Shown in pieces: positions 34,701 to 43,532 of a stretch of 64,000 nt of DNA. The stretch is from contig NZ_FRCS01000001.1 of the NCBI RefSeq assembly GCF_900143005.1, positions 992,001 through 1,056,000 on the forward strand. The letters run 5' to 3'. The translations under genes were made by a program, and so were the position numbers. Position 1 is the first letter of the stretch. Each line of letters starts with the position of its first letter. The notes under the pieces were generated by a model. It was given only the letters and a program-made list of their open reading frames with translations. It had not been told where the DNA came from and ran no database searches. The stretch is from Cryptosporangium aurantiacum. Lineage in GTDB: Bacteria; Actinomycetota; Actinomycetes; Mycobacteriales; Cryptosporangiaceae.

Positions 34701-34910
34701 CTAGTTGGCCAGTTCGTAGCCGGCCTCGTCGACCGCGGCGCGCACTTGCTCGACGTCGACCGGCGCCTCGCTGGTCACGGTCACCGCGCCGGCCGCGAGG
34801 TCGACGTCGACGGCGGTGACGCCCGGGATCTCGCCGACCTCGGACTGGACCGCGTTGACGCAGTGCTGGCAGGTCATCCCGGTCACCGGGTAGGTCGCCG
34901 TGACGGACAT
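34701..34910 (-). CDS. copZ: Copper chaperone (heavy-metal-associated domain)
   Basis: 69 residues, a single HMA domain: VTGMTCQHCVNAVQSEVGEI (MxCxxC metal site, Cys14 and Cys17 by count) then VDVDLAAGAVTV and a C-terminal VDEAGYEL. It binds Cu(I) in the cytosol and hands it to other proteins. It is 19 bp downstream of csoR on the same strand, forming a copper-response unit; no CopA ATPase is adjacent. Confidence 0.88.
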   Translation of the reverse strand: MSVTATYPVTGMTCQHCVNAVQSEVGEIPGVTAVDVDLAAGAVTVTSEAPVDVEQVRAAVDEAGYELAN

Positions 34911-34929
34911 CGTGAATCCTCTCTCGGTT

Positions 34930-35214
34930 TCAGGAGCGGACGAGCCGCGCGATCGCGTCGGACGCCTCGCGGACCTTCGCGTCGGCTTCCGGGCCTCCGT
35001 TGCGAGCGGCGTCGACCACGCAGTGCGCCAGGTGTTCGTCGAGCAGGCCCAGCGCGACCGACTGCAGTGCCTTGGTCGCCGCCGAGACCTGGGTGAGGAT
35101 GTCGATGCAGTACTCCTCCTGCTCGACCATCCGCTGCAGCCCGCGGATCTGGCCCTCGATGCGCCGCAGTCGCTTGAGGTAGGCGTCCTTGTCGGCGATG
35201 TATGCGTGTGCCAC
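34930..35214 (-). CDS. csoR: CsoR-family copper-sensing repressor
   Basis: 94 residues. Helical fold LKRLRRIEGQIRGLQRMVEQ, with ligands Cys in EEYCIDIL, His in EHLAHC and Cys in the same AHC, the x-H-C pattern of Cu(I) CsoR (Cys-His-Cys). The upstream operator GTACCC-N5-GGGTAC at 35256-35272 matches the CsoR consensus. It represses itself and copZ and lets go on Cu(I) binding. Confidence 0.92.
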   Translation of the reverse strand: MAHAYIADKDAYLKRLRRIEGQIRGLQRMVEQEEYCIDILTQVSAATKALQSVALGLLDEHLAHCVVDAARNGGPEADAKVREASDAIARLVRS

Positions 35215-35250
35215 GGCCGCCGTCCCTTCGTCGTCCGGCTCAGGTCGCTC

Positions 35251-36195
35251 CTACTGTACCCCCCTAGGGTACTTGGCGTGAGAGGCTGACCCGCTCGCGC
35301 CGGGCGGGACGTCGAGCAGGTCGACGCCGAGATTGACCGCGCCGAGGTACGCGTCGCCGAACCGGCGGAGCGTGAGCAGCCCGGACGCGTCGAACAGCGC
35401 GTCGGTGGCGTTCCGGACGTTCCGCGCGTCCCGCCGCCGGTACGGCGGTGCCGCGTAGACCCGGTCGCTCACCGCGTCGTCCAGGAACAGCTGGGTGCTG
35501 AGCACGGTCCGCCGGTCCAGGTAGACCTTGGTGTGCAGGTGCGGCGCCCGTCCGACGTACCAGCCGGGGTAGATCGTGGTGAACCGCACGACGCCGGCCC
35601 GGTCGGCGACCTGGGCGCCCCGCAGGTACGTGGTCTCGTCGCCGGGCTGGGCCTCGGCGTCGCCGCTGCTGTACGAGCCGTCGGACGTCCGGGTGGCGTA
35701 GCCCATCGGGTCGGCGGTCGGGTCGCCCGCAGGCAGCTCCGCGCCGAGGCGGTTCGGCCACCCCGGCGGTGGGTTCGGTGGGGCGGGCCGGGCCGGGACG
35801 TCGAAGCCGGAGTACCGCCCGGTGGCGTCGCAGTGCCAGACCTCCACGACCGCGTCCGGTACCGGCCGCGACTGGCAGCCGGCCCCGTCGACGACCCGCA
35901 GCGCGAGCTGCAGCGTCGTACCCGGGCGGTTCTCCCGGATGTCGCTGCGCAGGCGGTCGACGTCGAACCAGTACGGGCCCTGGGTGAGCTGACGCGACGG
36001 GCGGCAGGTCCGGGCGGTCCGGAGGAGCGCGAGCGTCGCCGCGTCGACCGGGCCGCCGAACTCGCTCAGCCGGGCGTCACCGCGCCTGCCCTCGTCGCAG
36101 CCGGCCAGGCCGGCCGCGGCCACCCCGGCCGCGCCGACGCCGAGCGTGCCGACGGTGAGCGCCCGGCGTCTGTTGATCCGGCGATCCAGTCGCAT
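35251..36195 (-). CDS. Secreted intradiol dioxygenase-like protein (Tat signal)
   Basis: 314 residues. The N-terminus RRINRRRALTVGTLGVGAAG is twin-arginine-like and LAGC gives a possible lipobox, so export is likely. The catalytic domain has GPYWFDVDRLRSDI, VVEVWHCDATGRYSGFD and YPGWYVGRAPHLHTKVYLD. The Tyr residues plus the HLH pair are the non-heme Fe(III) ligands of protocatechuate/catechol dioxygenases. An exported version is a minor, poorly understood group. Its last bases carry the csoR operator, linking the two genes only by position. Confidence 0.83.
   Translation of the reverse strand: MRLDRRINRRRALTVGTLGVGAAGVAAAGLAGCDEGRRGDARLSEFGGPVDAATLALLRTARTCRPSRQLTQGPYWFDVDRLRSDIRENRPGTTLQLALRVVDGAGCQSRPVPDAVVEVWHCDATGRYSGFDVPARPAPPNPPPGWPNRLGAELPAGDPTADPMGYATRTSDGSYSSGDAEAQPGDETTYLRGAQVADRAGVVRFTTIYPGWYVGRAPHLHTKVYLDRRTVLSTQLFLDDAVSDRVYAAPPYRRRDARNVRNATDALFDASGLLTLRRFGDAYLGAVNLGVDLLDVPPGASGSASHAKYPRGVQ
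35256..35272. promoter_or_regulatory. CsoR operator
   Basis: GTACCCCCCTAGGGTAC, perfect 6-bp arms and TACCC/GGGTA halves as in known CsoR boxes, 41 bp upstream of csoR. It lies inside the last codons of the intradiol dioxygenase-like gene (stop 35251), so operator and coding sequence share bases. Confidence 0.88.
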
Positions 36196-36369
36196 GTGAA
36201 ACCCCCAGTCTGGCGCGTCTCCGGCGAAAGAGAGATATGCCGGGAGAATCCGGTCGCGCTGGTGGGAGTCTGGCGGAAGTGGGCGCCGAGGCGCGGCCCC
36301 GTGCGGTGTCCCGTTTGCGGGCGTTCGCGCGGGGAACCGGACGTGTCACCGGTGAGAAAGGGAGAGGCC

Positions 36370-36798
36370 GTGGACCGCAACGTGCTGTCGGGAGCGCTGC
36401 TCGGCGTCGGCGTCGCCGCGTTCGTCGACGAGACCGTGTTCCACCAGCTCCTGCACTGGCACCACTTCTATGACAAGTCCACGGCCGCGGCCGGGCTGGT
36501 GTCCGACGGGCTGTTCCACGCGTTCGGGTGGTTCGCCACGGTCGCGGCGCTGTTCCTGTTCGCGAGCCTGCGCCGGCGCCGGACGTTCGCCGCCCGCCGC
36601 TGGTGGGGCGCGCTGCTGGCCGGGGCGGGAGCGTTCCAGCTCTACGACGGCACGATCCAGCACAAGCTGCTCGACCTGCACCAGATCCGCTACCACGTCG
36701 ACGTGGCGCCCTACGACTGGGCCTGGAACCTGTCGGCGGTGGCTCTGCTCGGCGTCGGCATCACGCTCCTGCTGCGCGCGCCCGCGGTCGGCCGGTGA
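36370..36798 (+). CDS. DUF2243 membrane protein
   Basis: 142 residues from GTG 36370 with GGGAGAGG just upstream. Four hydrophobic segments and conserved pieces DETVFHQLLHWHHFYDKS and LYDGTIQHKLLDLHQIRYHV, the DUF2243 signature rich in His. The family is commonly found beside CtaG-like proteins, as here (the next gene overlaps by 4 nt). Function unknown; His-rich periplasmic loops suggest metal, possibly copper, handling. Confidence 0.85.
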   Translation: MDRNVLSGALLGVGVAAFVDETVFHQLLHWHHFYDKSTAAAGLVSDGLFHAFGWFATVAALFLFASLRRRRTFAARRWWGALLAGAGAFQLYDGTIQHKLLDLHQIRYHVDVAPYDWAWNLSAVALLGVGITLLLRAPAVGR

Positions 36799-37538
36799 CT
36801 CACCACGGCGAGGTCTCCGTCACCGGCCTGCTGCTGCTCGCGTCCGCGCTGGGGCTGCCGCTGCTCTGCTACCGGCTCGCCGTCGACGAGGCGAACCGCC
36901 GGCACGGGTCCTGGCCGGTCTGGCGGACCGGCTGCTGGGTGGCCGGGCTGGGCGCGCTCGCGATCGGACTCCTGCCGGGGCAGGGATTCCTGCCGCACAT
37001 GGTGTCGCACCTGCTGGTGGGCATGGTCGCGCCGCTGCTGTTCGCGCTCGCGGCCCCGGTGGAGCTCGCGCTGCGCGCGCTTTCGGTGGAGCGAGCCCGG
37101 GCGCTGGTACGGGTGCTGCGCGCGGCTCCGGTGCGGACGCTGGGCCACCCGGTGACCGCAGCAGTGCTCAACGTCGGCGGGCTCTGGCTGCTGTACCTGA
37201 CGCCGCTCTACCCGGTGCTCTCCGGCCACCCGCTCCTGCACGTCCACCTGCTGGTCGCCGGGTACCTGTTCGCCGCGGCGATCCTCGGCACCCACCCGCG
37301 GCCGGCCGGCTACCCGCTGCGCGCCGCGGTGCTGGTGGGCTACCTCGCCGCGCACGGCGTCCTCGCGAAGTACCTGTACGGGCATCCGCCGGCCGGGGTC
37401 TCCGCGGCGGACGCCGAGCTCGGCGCCCAGCTCATGTACTACGGCGGCGACGCGGTCGACCTGGTACTGATCGTCCTGCTCTGCCGCGCCTGGTTCCGGA
37501 CGCTCGACCGCCGCGAACCGCTTCCTGTGCGGAGCTGA
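36795..37538 (+). CDS. CtaG-type cytochrome c oxidase assembly protein
   Basis: 247 residues, GTG 36795 overlapping the previous stop (GTGA). Six or seven hydrophobic helices, with GFLPHMVSHLLVGMVAPLL and HLLVAGYLFAAAILG, AAHGVLAKYLYG, AQLMYYGGDAVDLVLIVLLC typical of the caa3_CtaG family, which helps place copper in heme-copper oxidases. It forms a two-gene unit with DUF2243, close to the CopZ/CsoR module. Confidence 0.85.
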   Translation: MTHHGEVSVTGLLLLASALGLPLLCYRLAVDEANRRHGSWPVWRTGCWVAGLGALAIGLLPGQGFLPHMVSHLLVGMVAPLLFALAAPVELALRALSVERARALVRVLRAAPVRTLGHPVTAAVLNVGGLWLLYLTPLYPVLSGHPLLHVHLLVAGYLFAAAILGTHPRPAGYPLRAAVLVGYLAAHGVLAKYLYGHPPAGVSAADAELGAQLMYYGGDAVDLVLIVLLCRAWFRTLDRREPLPVRS

Positions 37539-37565
37539 AGGCCGGCCCGCCCCCGCCGAGAGACC

Positions 37566-38165
37566 TCAGTCGCCGTCGTACCGCTGCTCGCGCCACGGGT
37601 CGCCGTAGTCGTGGTACCCGACCCGCTCCCAGAACCCCTTCTTCTCGGCGGTCAGCAGCTCGATCCGCGTCACCCACTTCGCCGATTTCCAGAAGTACAG
37701 GTGCGGCACGAGCAGCCGGGCCGGGCCGCCGTGCTCCGGCGTCAGCGGCTTCCCGTCGTACCCGAAGGCCACCCACGCCTTTCCGTTCCGCAGGTCGGCC
37801 AGCGGGAGGTTCGTCGTGTACCCGCCGTACGAGTGCACGAGCGCGTACCCCGCTGCGGTGTCCACGCCCTCGAGCAGCGTGTCCAGCGAGACGCCCTCCC
37901 AGGCCGTCCCGAACTTCGACCACTTCGTGACGCAGTGGATGTCGACGGTCGGCTTCTCCCGCGGGAGCGCCTGGAGCTCGGTCCACGACCACCGGTGCCG
38001 GGCGCCGGTCTCGGTCGTGATGCTGAACTCCCAGGAGTCCAGCGACACCCGCGGCGTCGGCCCGGCGGAGAGCACCGGGAACCCGTCGGTGACGTACTGG
38101 CCGGGTGGCAGCAGGCCGCTGGCGGGCCGGCGGCGTCCCTGAAAGCCCGGAGAGAAGATCGCCAC
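37566..38165 (-). CDS. Sulfite oxidase-like molybdopterin oxidoreductase
   Basis: 199 residues from GTG 38165, chosen for CAGGAG seven bases before; a longer ATG form at 38222 is possible. The Mo-binding Cys is in DIHCVTKWSKFGTAWEG, followed by HGGPARLLVPHLYFWKSAKW. This is the YedY/small actinobacterial sulfite-oxidase-like family. No Tat signal precedes the short form, so it may be cytosolic. Substrate unknown; the co-location of a second molybdoenzyme near the cox operon is noteworthy but not evidence of cooperation. Confidence 0.84.
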   Translation of the reverse strand: MAIFSPGFQGRRRPASGLLPPGQYVTDGFPVLSAGPTPRVSLDSWEFSITTETGARHRWSWTELQALPREKPTVDIHCVTKWSKFGTAWEGVSLDTLLEGVDTAAGYALVHSYGGYTTNLPLADLRNGKAWVAFGYDGKPLTPEHGGPARLLVPHLYFWKSAKWVTRIELLTAEKKGFWERVGYHDYGDPWREQRYDGD

Positions 38166-38309
38166 GCGGTGCTCCTGTCGTGCGCGGGGTTTGGTTGCGC
38201 TCCAGTCTGCCGCGTGGTGCATCGCAGTTCCTTCGGTCGGATGACTGCTCAGCTCGTTTCACTCCTGGCCGACGGGCACGGCGTCGAACCAGCGGAGAGG
38301 CGGCATGGC

Positions 38310-38546
38310 ATGAACCTCGTCGAGGCCCGTCAGGCGGTGGAGTGGGTCTACGGTCCGCGTGCGTCCGGGATCTGGGGAGACCTGCTGCTCGCATCCGGGC
38401 TGGAGGGCACCGAGACCGATCCGGCCGCGTTCGACCGGCTGCTCGCCGCGATGCGGTCGGCGGCGCCGGTGACCGCGCTCTGCGGCGAAGCGCTGATGCT
38501 CCGAGCCAAGAACCACGCTGCCCGCGAGCGGACCGCGCGCGCATAG
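38310..38546 (+). CDS. Small hypothetical protein
   Basis: 78 residues from ATG 38310 with GAGAGG ~9-13 bases upstream: MNLVEARQAVEWVYGPRASG, then LLLASGLEGTETDPAAFDRLLAAM and a basic C-terminus. Helical, no family recognised. A 6-bp hairpin (38550-38568) follows the stop. Divergent from the Mo oxidoreductase. Reasonable coding look, but short. Confidence 0.45.
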   Translation: MNLVEARQAVEWVYGPRASGIWGDLLLASGLEGTETDPAAFDRLLAAMRSAAPVTALCGEALMLRAKNHAARERTARA

Positions 38547-38549
38547 CGT

Positions 38550-38568
38550 CCCAAATGCGTTTTTTGGG
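38550..38568 (+). terminator. Weak terminator-like hairpin
   Basis: CCCAAA and TTTGGG pair around TGCGTTT directly after the stop at 38546. Small stem, no T-run after it. Confidence 0.35.
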
Positions 38569-38593
38569 CGTTTAGTTAGGTTAACTTTGAGTA

Positions 38594-40705
38594 GTGAAAC
38601 GCAGAACGATGTCCGCCGCTTGGGCACGGATGCGGGATCTCGTCCTGCCGGCGGGCGTCTGGCTCGTGCTCTGCGCGATCGGGGCGACGGCACTCTCGTG
38701 GGCTGACCGGACGAGCCGGGACGACCTCGTGCAGCGCTTCGACATGCGGGTGTCGCTGGGCAGCCAGTTCGTGGCGAGTTACGTCCAGGACGTGTTGGCG
38801 CGGGAGCGCACCCAGGCCGAGACGTTCCTCGCGGCCAAGACGGTCGCCGCCGCCGATTTCCGGCGCTCGGTCGCCACGTTCGGTTACCCCGCCGCGGTGC
38901 TCATCGACGGGAACGGGCGGTTGCTGCACGTCGAGCCGCCGAACCCGGCGTTGATCGGCACGAACATGATCGCCAAGTACGCCCACCTGCGCACGGCTGT
39001 GCTCACCGGCGTACCGGCGGTCTCCGCCGTGGTCCCGTCGGCGGCAGAGAAGGTCCCGGTGACCGGGTTCGCGATGCCGTACGACACGCCGTACGGGCGG
39101 CGCGTGTTCTCCGGCGCGGTGGAAGTGGCCCGCAGCCCGCTCTCCGCCTACCTGGCCAAGGCGCTCACGATCCCGGGCAACCGCGTATACCTCGCCGACA
39201 ACGCGGGCCGGGTGGTGGCCGCGAACCAGTCGGTGACCGGCCGGACCAACGCGCTGGCCACGGCCGAGCCGGCCCTCGCCGAGGCGCTGGCCACGCACGA
39301 GTCCGGCCGGGTGTTCGACACGTACACCGTCGGCGGCAAGCGCTGGACGTTCAGCAGCTACCCGGTGAGCGGCACCGCGTGGCGGCTGGTCGCCACGGTG
39401 CCGGACGCCTCGCTCTACGGACCGCTGGCCGGCGCCACCACCGCGGGCCGGGTCGGGCTGGGCACCGCGGCCGTCGTCGGTCTAGTGGCGGTGGTCATCG
39501 CGGCCAAGGGCTCGCGCAGCCGCCGTGAGCTGCGGCTGAGCGAGGAACGCTTCCGGACGGTGTTCGACCGCTCGCTGGTCGGGATGGCGCTCACCGACCT
39601 CACCGGCCGGTTCCGCCAGGTCAACGAGGCCTTCTGCGCGATGCTCGGCCGCACCCCGGAGGCAGTCACGAAGCTGACGATCGCCGAGATCCTGCACCCG
39701 GACGACGTCCCGGCCACCCAGGCCGCGATGCAGGAGACGCTGGCCGGTGCCCGGCCCGGCTTCCGGCTGGAGAAGCGGTACCTGCACGCCGACGGCCGGG
39801 TCGTGTACGGCGCCACCACGATCACGCTGCTGCGTGACCTGCACAACCAGCCGGTGCGGTTCACGGTCCAGGTCGTCGACATCACCGACCGGAAGCGGCT
39901 GGAGGCCGAGGAGGCCGCCGCCCGCGCGCAGCTGGCCCGGCACGCCGACCAGCTGGAGCGGATGAACGGCAACCTCACCGACGCCAGGGATCGGATGGCG
40001 GACTTCGTCGCGATGCTGTCGCACGACGTCCGGCAGCCGATCACCGGCATCCTCGGGTACGCCGAGACCCTCACCGACGACTGGGAACACCTGCCCGACT
40101 CGCGGAAACAGCAGTACCTGCTCGGGATCGAATCCGCCGGTCAGCGGCTGAACCGCCTGGTGGAGGAGATCCTCACGGTGGCGCAGCTGGACGCGGGGGT
40201 GCTCACCGCCAAGCCCGTCGCGGTCGACCTGCGCGCGGCCGTGCACGAGGCCGTCCTGACGCTCCCGCCCGACCAGGCGCTCGACGTCTCGGTCGCCGTG
40301 CCGGAAGGGCTGTTCGTGCAGGTCGACCCCGGCCACTTCCAGCAGATCGTCACGAACCTGCTCGGCAACGCGGTCAAGTACGGCGCGCCACCGTTCGACC
40401 TGGTCGCCAGGCCGCTCGGCCGCACGGTGGAGCTGGTGATCTGCGACCACGGCGAGGGTGTGCCGCCGGAGTTCGTCCCCCAGCTGTTCGACCGGTTCAG
40501 CCGTGCCGAGACCGGTGTCGCGACGACGAAGCGCGGCACCGGGCTCGGTCTCCATATCGTCCGGACGCTGGCCGAGGCCGGGCACATCGGGATCACGTAC
40601 CGGCCGAACCGCCCGACCGGCGCGTGCTTTCTCGTGGACCTGCCCGCGGCCGAGCGGGTGCTGCCCGGTGTCAGTCCTGCCAGCGCCCGCGGACGCGGAA
40701 CGTGA
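38594..40705 (+). CDS. PAS-domain sensor histidine kinase
   Basis: 703 residues. One N-terminal membrane helix (~16-38), an extracytoplasmic Cache-like sensor (~40-280), a second helix (GRVGLGTAAVVGLVAVVIAA), a PAS/PAC domain (LSEERFRTVFDRSLVGMALT; ends with RFTVQVVDITDRK), then HisKA with the phospho-acceptor His477 in SHDVRQPITGILGYAETL and a HATPase with NLLGNAVKYG, DHGEGVPPEF, GTGLGLHIV. All kinase boxes are intact. No response regulator is adjacent, so it is an orphan. GTG 38594 or ATG 38609 are possible starts. Confidence 0.92.
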   Translation: MKRRTMSAAWARMRDLVLPAGVWLVLCAIGATALSWADRTSRDDLVQRFDMRVSLGSQFVASYVQDVLARERTQAETFLAAKTVAAADFRRSVATFGYPAAVLIDGNGRLLHVEPPNPALIGTNMIAKYAHLRTAVLTGVPAVSAVVPSAAEKVPVTGFAMPYDTPYGRRVFSGAVEVARSPLSAYLAKALTIPGNRVYLADNAGRVVAANQSVTGRTNALATAEPALAEALATHESGRVFDTYTVGGKRWTFSSYPVSGTAWRLVATVPDASLYGPLAGATTAGRVGLGTAAVVGLVAVVIAAKGSRSRRELRLSEERFRTVFDRSLVGMALTDLTGRFRQVNEAFCAMLGRTPEAVTKLTIAEILHPDDVPATQAAMQETLAGARPGFRLEKRYLHADGRVVYGATTITLLRDLHNQPVRFTVQVVDITDRKRLEAEEAAARAQLARHADQLERMNGNLTDARDRMADFVAMLSHDVRQPITGILGYAETLTDDWEHLPDSRKQQYLLGIESAGQRLNRLVEEILTVAQLDAGVLTAKPVAVDLRAAVHEAVLTLPPDQALDVSVAVPEGLFVQVDPGHFQQIVTNLLGNAVKYGAPPFDLVARPLGRTVELVICDHGEGVPPEFVPQLFDRFSRAETGVATTKRGTGLGLHIVRTLAEAGHIGITYRPNRPTGACFLVDLPAAERVLPGVSPASARGRGT

Positions 40706-41840
40706 TGCCTGCGGCGTCCAGCCGCTCCACCAGCCGATCACCCATCGCGACCGCGGTCGTGACCTGACCGGCGGTCTCCGGCAGCGTATCGCCGGCCAGG
40801 CACAGCGTGGCCTCGGCGAGCATCACCGCGGTCGACGCGTAACCGGGGTCGCGGTCGCTGTGCACCTCGGTGAGCACCCGCTGCCCGCCGCCGACGCCGG
40901 TGAACCGGACCGAGAACCAGCCCTCTTCCCGCTGCTGCGCGGTCGGCCCGTCGCCGGACGTCCAGCGCCCCAGGACCTGGTTGCGCAGCGGCGGGATCTG
41001 CGCCGCGGCGATCAGCGCCCCGGTGCCCGCGAGGATCGCCGCCGCGTGCACCGGCGAGGGCAGCGCGAGGTAGTGCGCGTAGCTGAAGTCCGGTCCGTAC
41101 CGGTCGAGCGTGGCCGCCGAGCGCGCCACGACCTGCGGGTCGAGCGTCGGCAGCGGCACGTTCCAGACCCCCACCGGATGCGTGCGGGGGAGCGGGCCGG
41201 TGAGGTGCACCCGGCGGCCGTTCGGCCGGCCTTCCTTGCGCCGGCGCTCGCGGAACGCGCGCTGCGCGCCCGGCAGGTCGCCGACCGCCTCGACCAGCGA
41301 GTGCACGGTTCCCGCCGACGGCCGGCCGGACGCCCGGACGAAGCTCTCCACCTGCAGTGGGACGTCGTCCGGTAACTGGCCGACGGTGTAGTACGCGCCG
41401 AGGTCGGCCGGGATCGAGTCGAACCCGCACGCGTGCACGATGCGGGCGCCGGTGCGCAGTGCGGTCTCGTGGTGCCGCAGGTACATCTCGTCGACGAACC
41501 GCGGCTCGCCGGTCAGGTCGGTGTAGTCGGTGCCCGCGGCCGCGCACGCCGCCACCAGCGGCTCGCCGTACCGCGCGTACGGACCGACGGTGCTGGCCAC
41601 CACCCGCGCCGACTCGGCCACCGCCCGCAGCGACGCGGCGTCCGTCGCGTCCGCCTCGAGCAGTGGCAGTTCAGCGTGAGTGGGCCCCAGCCGGTCGCGG
41701 ACCGCGGCCAACTTCGACCGGTTCCGCCCGGCGAGGGCCCACCGGAGCCCGGCCGGCGCATGCGCCGCGAGGTACTCCGCGGTGAGGCCACCGGTGAAAC
41801 CGGTGGCTCCGAACAGGACTACGTCGTACGAGCGCGCCAT
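40671..41840 (-). CDS. Saccharopine dehydrogenase-like / trans-acting enoyl reductase-like protein
   Basis: 389 residues. NAD(P) fold YDVVLFGATGFTGGLTAEYL (GxTGFTG), RNRSKLAAVRDRLG, then VASTVGPYARYGEPLVAACA and DYTDLTGEPRFVDEMYLRHH, matching mycobacterial proteins annotated as saccharopine dehydrogenase/enoyl reductase (Rv2449c-like). It is probably involved in lipid reduction rather than lysine metabolism. The 3' end overlaps the histidine kinase by 35 bp. Confidence 0.84.
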   Translation of the reverse strand: MARSYDVVLFGATGFTGGLTAEYLAAHAPAGLRWALAGRNRSKLAAVRDRLGPTHAELPLLEADATDAASLRAVAESARVVASTVGPYARYGEPLVAACAAAGTDYTDLTGEPRFVDEMYLRHHETALRTGARIVHACGFDSIPADLGAYYTVGQLPDDVPLQVESFVRASGRPSAGTVHSLVEAVGDLPGAQRAFRERRRKEGRPNGRRVHLTGPLPRTHPVGVWNVPLPTLDPQVVARSAATLDRYGPDFSYAHYLALPSPVHAAAILAGTGALIAAAQIPPLRNQVLGRWTSGDGPTAQQREEGWFSVRFTGVGGGQRVLTEVHSDRDPGYASTAVMLAEATLCLAGDTLPETAGQVTTAVAMGDRLVERLDAAGITFRVRGRWQD

Positions 41841-41865
41841 CGGGCAAGGGTATCGGCGAAGCCGA

Positions 41866-43482
41866 CTACCGACGAGCGGAAGCCAGTTCCACGACGTTCT
41901 CGACGTCGTTCGCCGGCGGCGCCGCCGGAACCGGCTCCGCGTTGCTGGTGCGCAGCGCGACCTCCCGGATGAACAGCACCGCGACGAACGCGAGCAGCGC
42001 GAACGGTGCCGCGTAGAGGAACACGTCGCCGGCCGCGTGGCCGTAGGCGTCCATCACGACCGTCCGGATCGGGGCGGGCAGCGTGGCCAGGTCGGGCAGG
42101 CTGCCGCTGTCGCCGCCGGTCGACGTCACGCCGAGCGCCCGCAACCCGTCGGCGAGGTAGTCGGTGACCTTGTGGCCGAGCACCGCGCCGAGCGCCGAGA
42201 CGCCGACCGCACCGCCCAGGCTCCGGAAGAACGCGACCGTCGAGCTCGACGTCCCGAGTTCGCTGACCCGGACCGTGTTCTGCACGGCCAGCACCAGGTT
42301 CTGCATCGTCATGCCGAGGCCGACGCCGATCAGCGCCATGAACAGCGCCAGGTGCCAGTAGGGCGTGTCAGCGCGGGCCGTGCCCATCAGCGCGAACCCG
42401 ACCGTGACCAGGAACGCACCGGCGACCAGGAACCGCTTCCACTTGCCGGTGGCGGTGATGATCCGGCCGGAGATCGTCGAAGCCAGGAACAGGCCGCCGA
42501 TCATCGGCAGCGTCCGCAGGCCGGACACCGTGGGGGAGTCGCCGCGGGCGATCTGGAAGTACTGGCTGAGGAACACGCTCGCGCCGAACATCGCCACACC
42601 GACGAACAGGCTGGCGACCGTGGCGAGCACCACCGTGCGGTTGCGGAACAGGCCGAGCGGGATGATCGGCTCGACGGCCCGCGACTCGACGAACACGAAC
42701 AGCGCACCGAGGACGAGCGCGCCCGGCACCATCAACGCGGTCTCCCAGGAGAGCCAGCCGAACTGGTCGCCTGCGAGCGAGACCCAGATCAGCAGCAGCG
42801 AGACCGCCGCGGTGACCAGCGTGGCGCCGAGGTAGTCGATCTTCACCTTCCGCTTGATCACCGGCAGGCGCAGCGTCTTCTGCAGGACGACGATCGCCAG
42901 CGCCGCGATCGGGACGCCGACGTAGAAGCACCAGCGCCAGCCGAGCCACGAGGTGTCGACGATGATGCCGCCGATCAGCGGTCCGCTGACCGTCGCGACC
43001 GCGAACACCGCACCCAGGTAACCGGAGTACCGGCCGCGCTCCCGCGGCGAGATCATCGCCGCCATGATCACCTGGGCCAGCGCGGTGAGACCGCCGACGC
43101 CGATGCCCTGGACAGTGCGGGCCGCGATCAACTCACCGATGTTCTGCGAGAGCCCGGCGAGGGCCGAGCCTGCGACGTAGATGACCAGCGCGATCTGGAC
43201 CAGCATCTTCTTGCTGGTGAGGTCGGCGAGCTTGCCCCAGATCGGGGTGGTGGCGGTGGTGGCGAGCAGCGTGCTCGTGACCACCCAGGTGTAGGCGGAC
43301 TGGCCGCCGTGCAGGTCGGTGAGGATCGTCGGCAGCGCGTTGGTCACGATCGTGGACGACAGGATCGCCACGAACATGCCGAGCAACAAGCCGGTCAGCG
43401 CCTCGAGGATCTGGCGGTGCGACATCGGCTCGGCTGTCGGTGGTGCACCGGCGGCTGGCCTCCCCTCGATGGTTGTCGTCAT
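41866..43482 (-). CDS. DHA2-type MFS multidrug transporter (first of three)
   Basis: 538 residues, about 14 hydrophobic helices. ATG 43482 with GAAGGGAAA upstream. Motif A-like GKLADLTSKK, RGRYSGYLGAVFAVATVSGPLIGG (motif C region) and TPIWGKLAD. Likely proton-driven drug or metabolite export. Divergent from the second MFS gene with the dyad 43547-43565 between them. A hydrophilic tail of ~40 residues is present. Confidence 0.88.
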   Translation of the reverse strand: MTTTIEGRPAAGAPPTAEPMSHRQILEALTGLLLGMFVAILSSTIVTNALPTILTDLHGGQSAYTWVVTSTLLATTATTPIWGKLADLTSKKMLVQIALVIYVAGSALAGLSQNIGELIAARTVQGIGVGGLTALAQVIMAAMISPRERGRYSGYLGAVFAVATVSGPLIGGIIVDTSWLGWRWCFYVGVPIAALAIVVLQKTLRLPVIKRKVKIDYLGATLVTAAVSLLLIWVSLAGDQFGWLSWETALMVPGALVLGALFVFVESRAVEPIIPLGLFRNRTVVLATVASLFVGVAMFGASVFLSQYFQIARGDSPTVSGLRTLPMIGGLFLASTISGRIITATGKWKRFLVAGAFLVTVGFALMGTARADTPYWHLALFMALIGVGLGMTMQNLVLAVQNTVRVSELGTSSSTVAFFRSLGGAVGVSALGAVLGHKVTDYLADGLRALGVTSTGGDSGSLPDLATLPAPIRTVVMDAYGHAAGDVFLYAAPFALLAFVAVLFIREVALRTSNAEPVPAAPPANDVENVVELASARR

Positions 43483-43532
43483 CGGTTTCCCTTCACTTTC
43501 ACCGAGCCGAGCATTTAGCTCCTTGACGCACA

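Noticed and set aside
41680-43518. 612-codon plus-strand open frame
   Set aside because: Antisense to the MFS transporter; composed of repeated Asp/Arg/Gln/His patterns that mirror hydrophobic codons.
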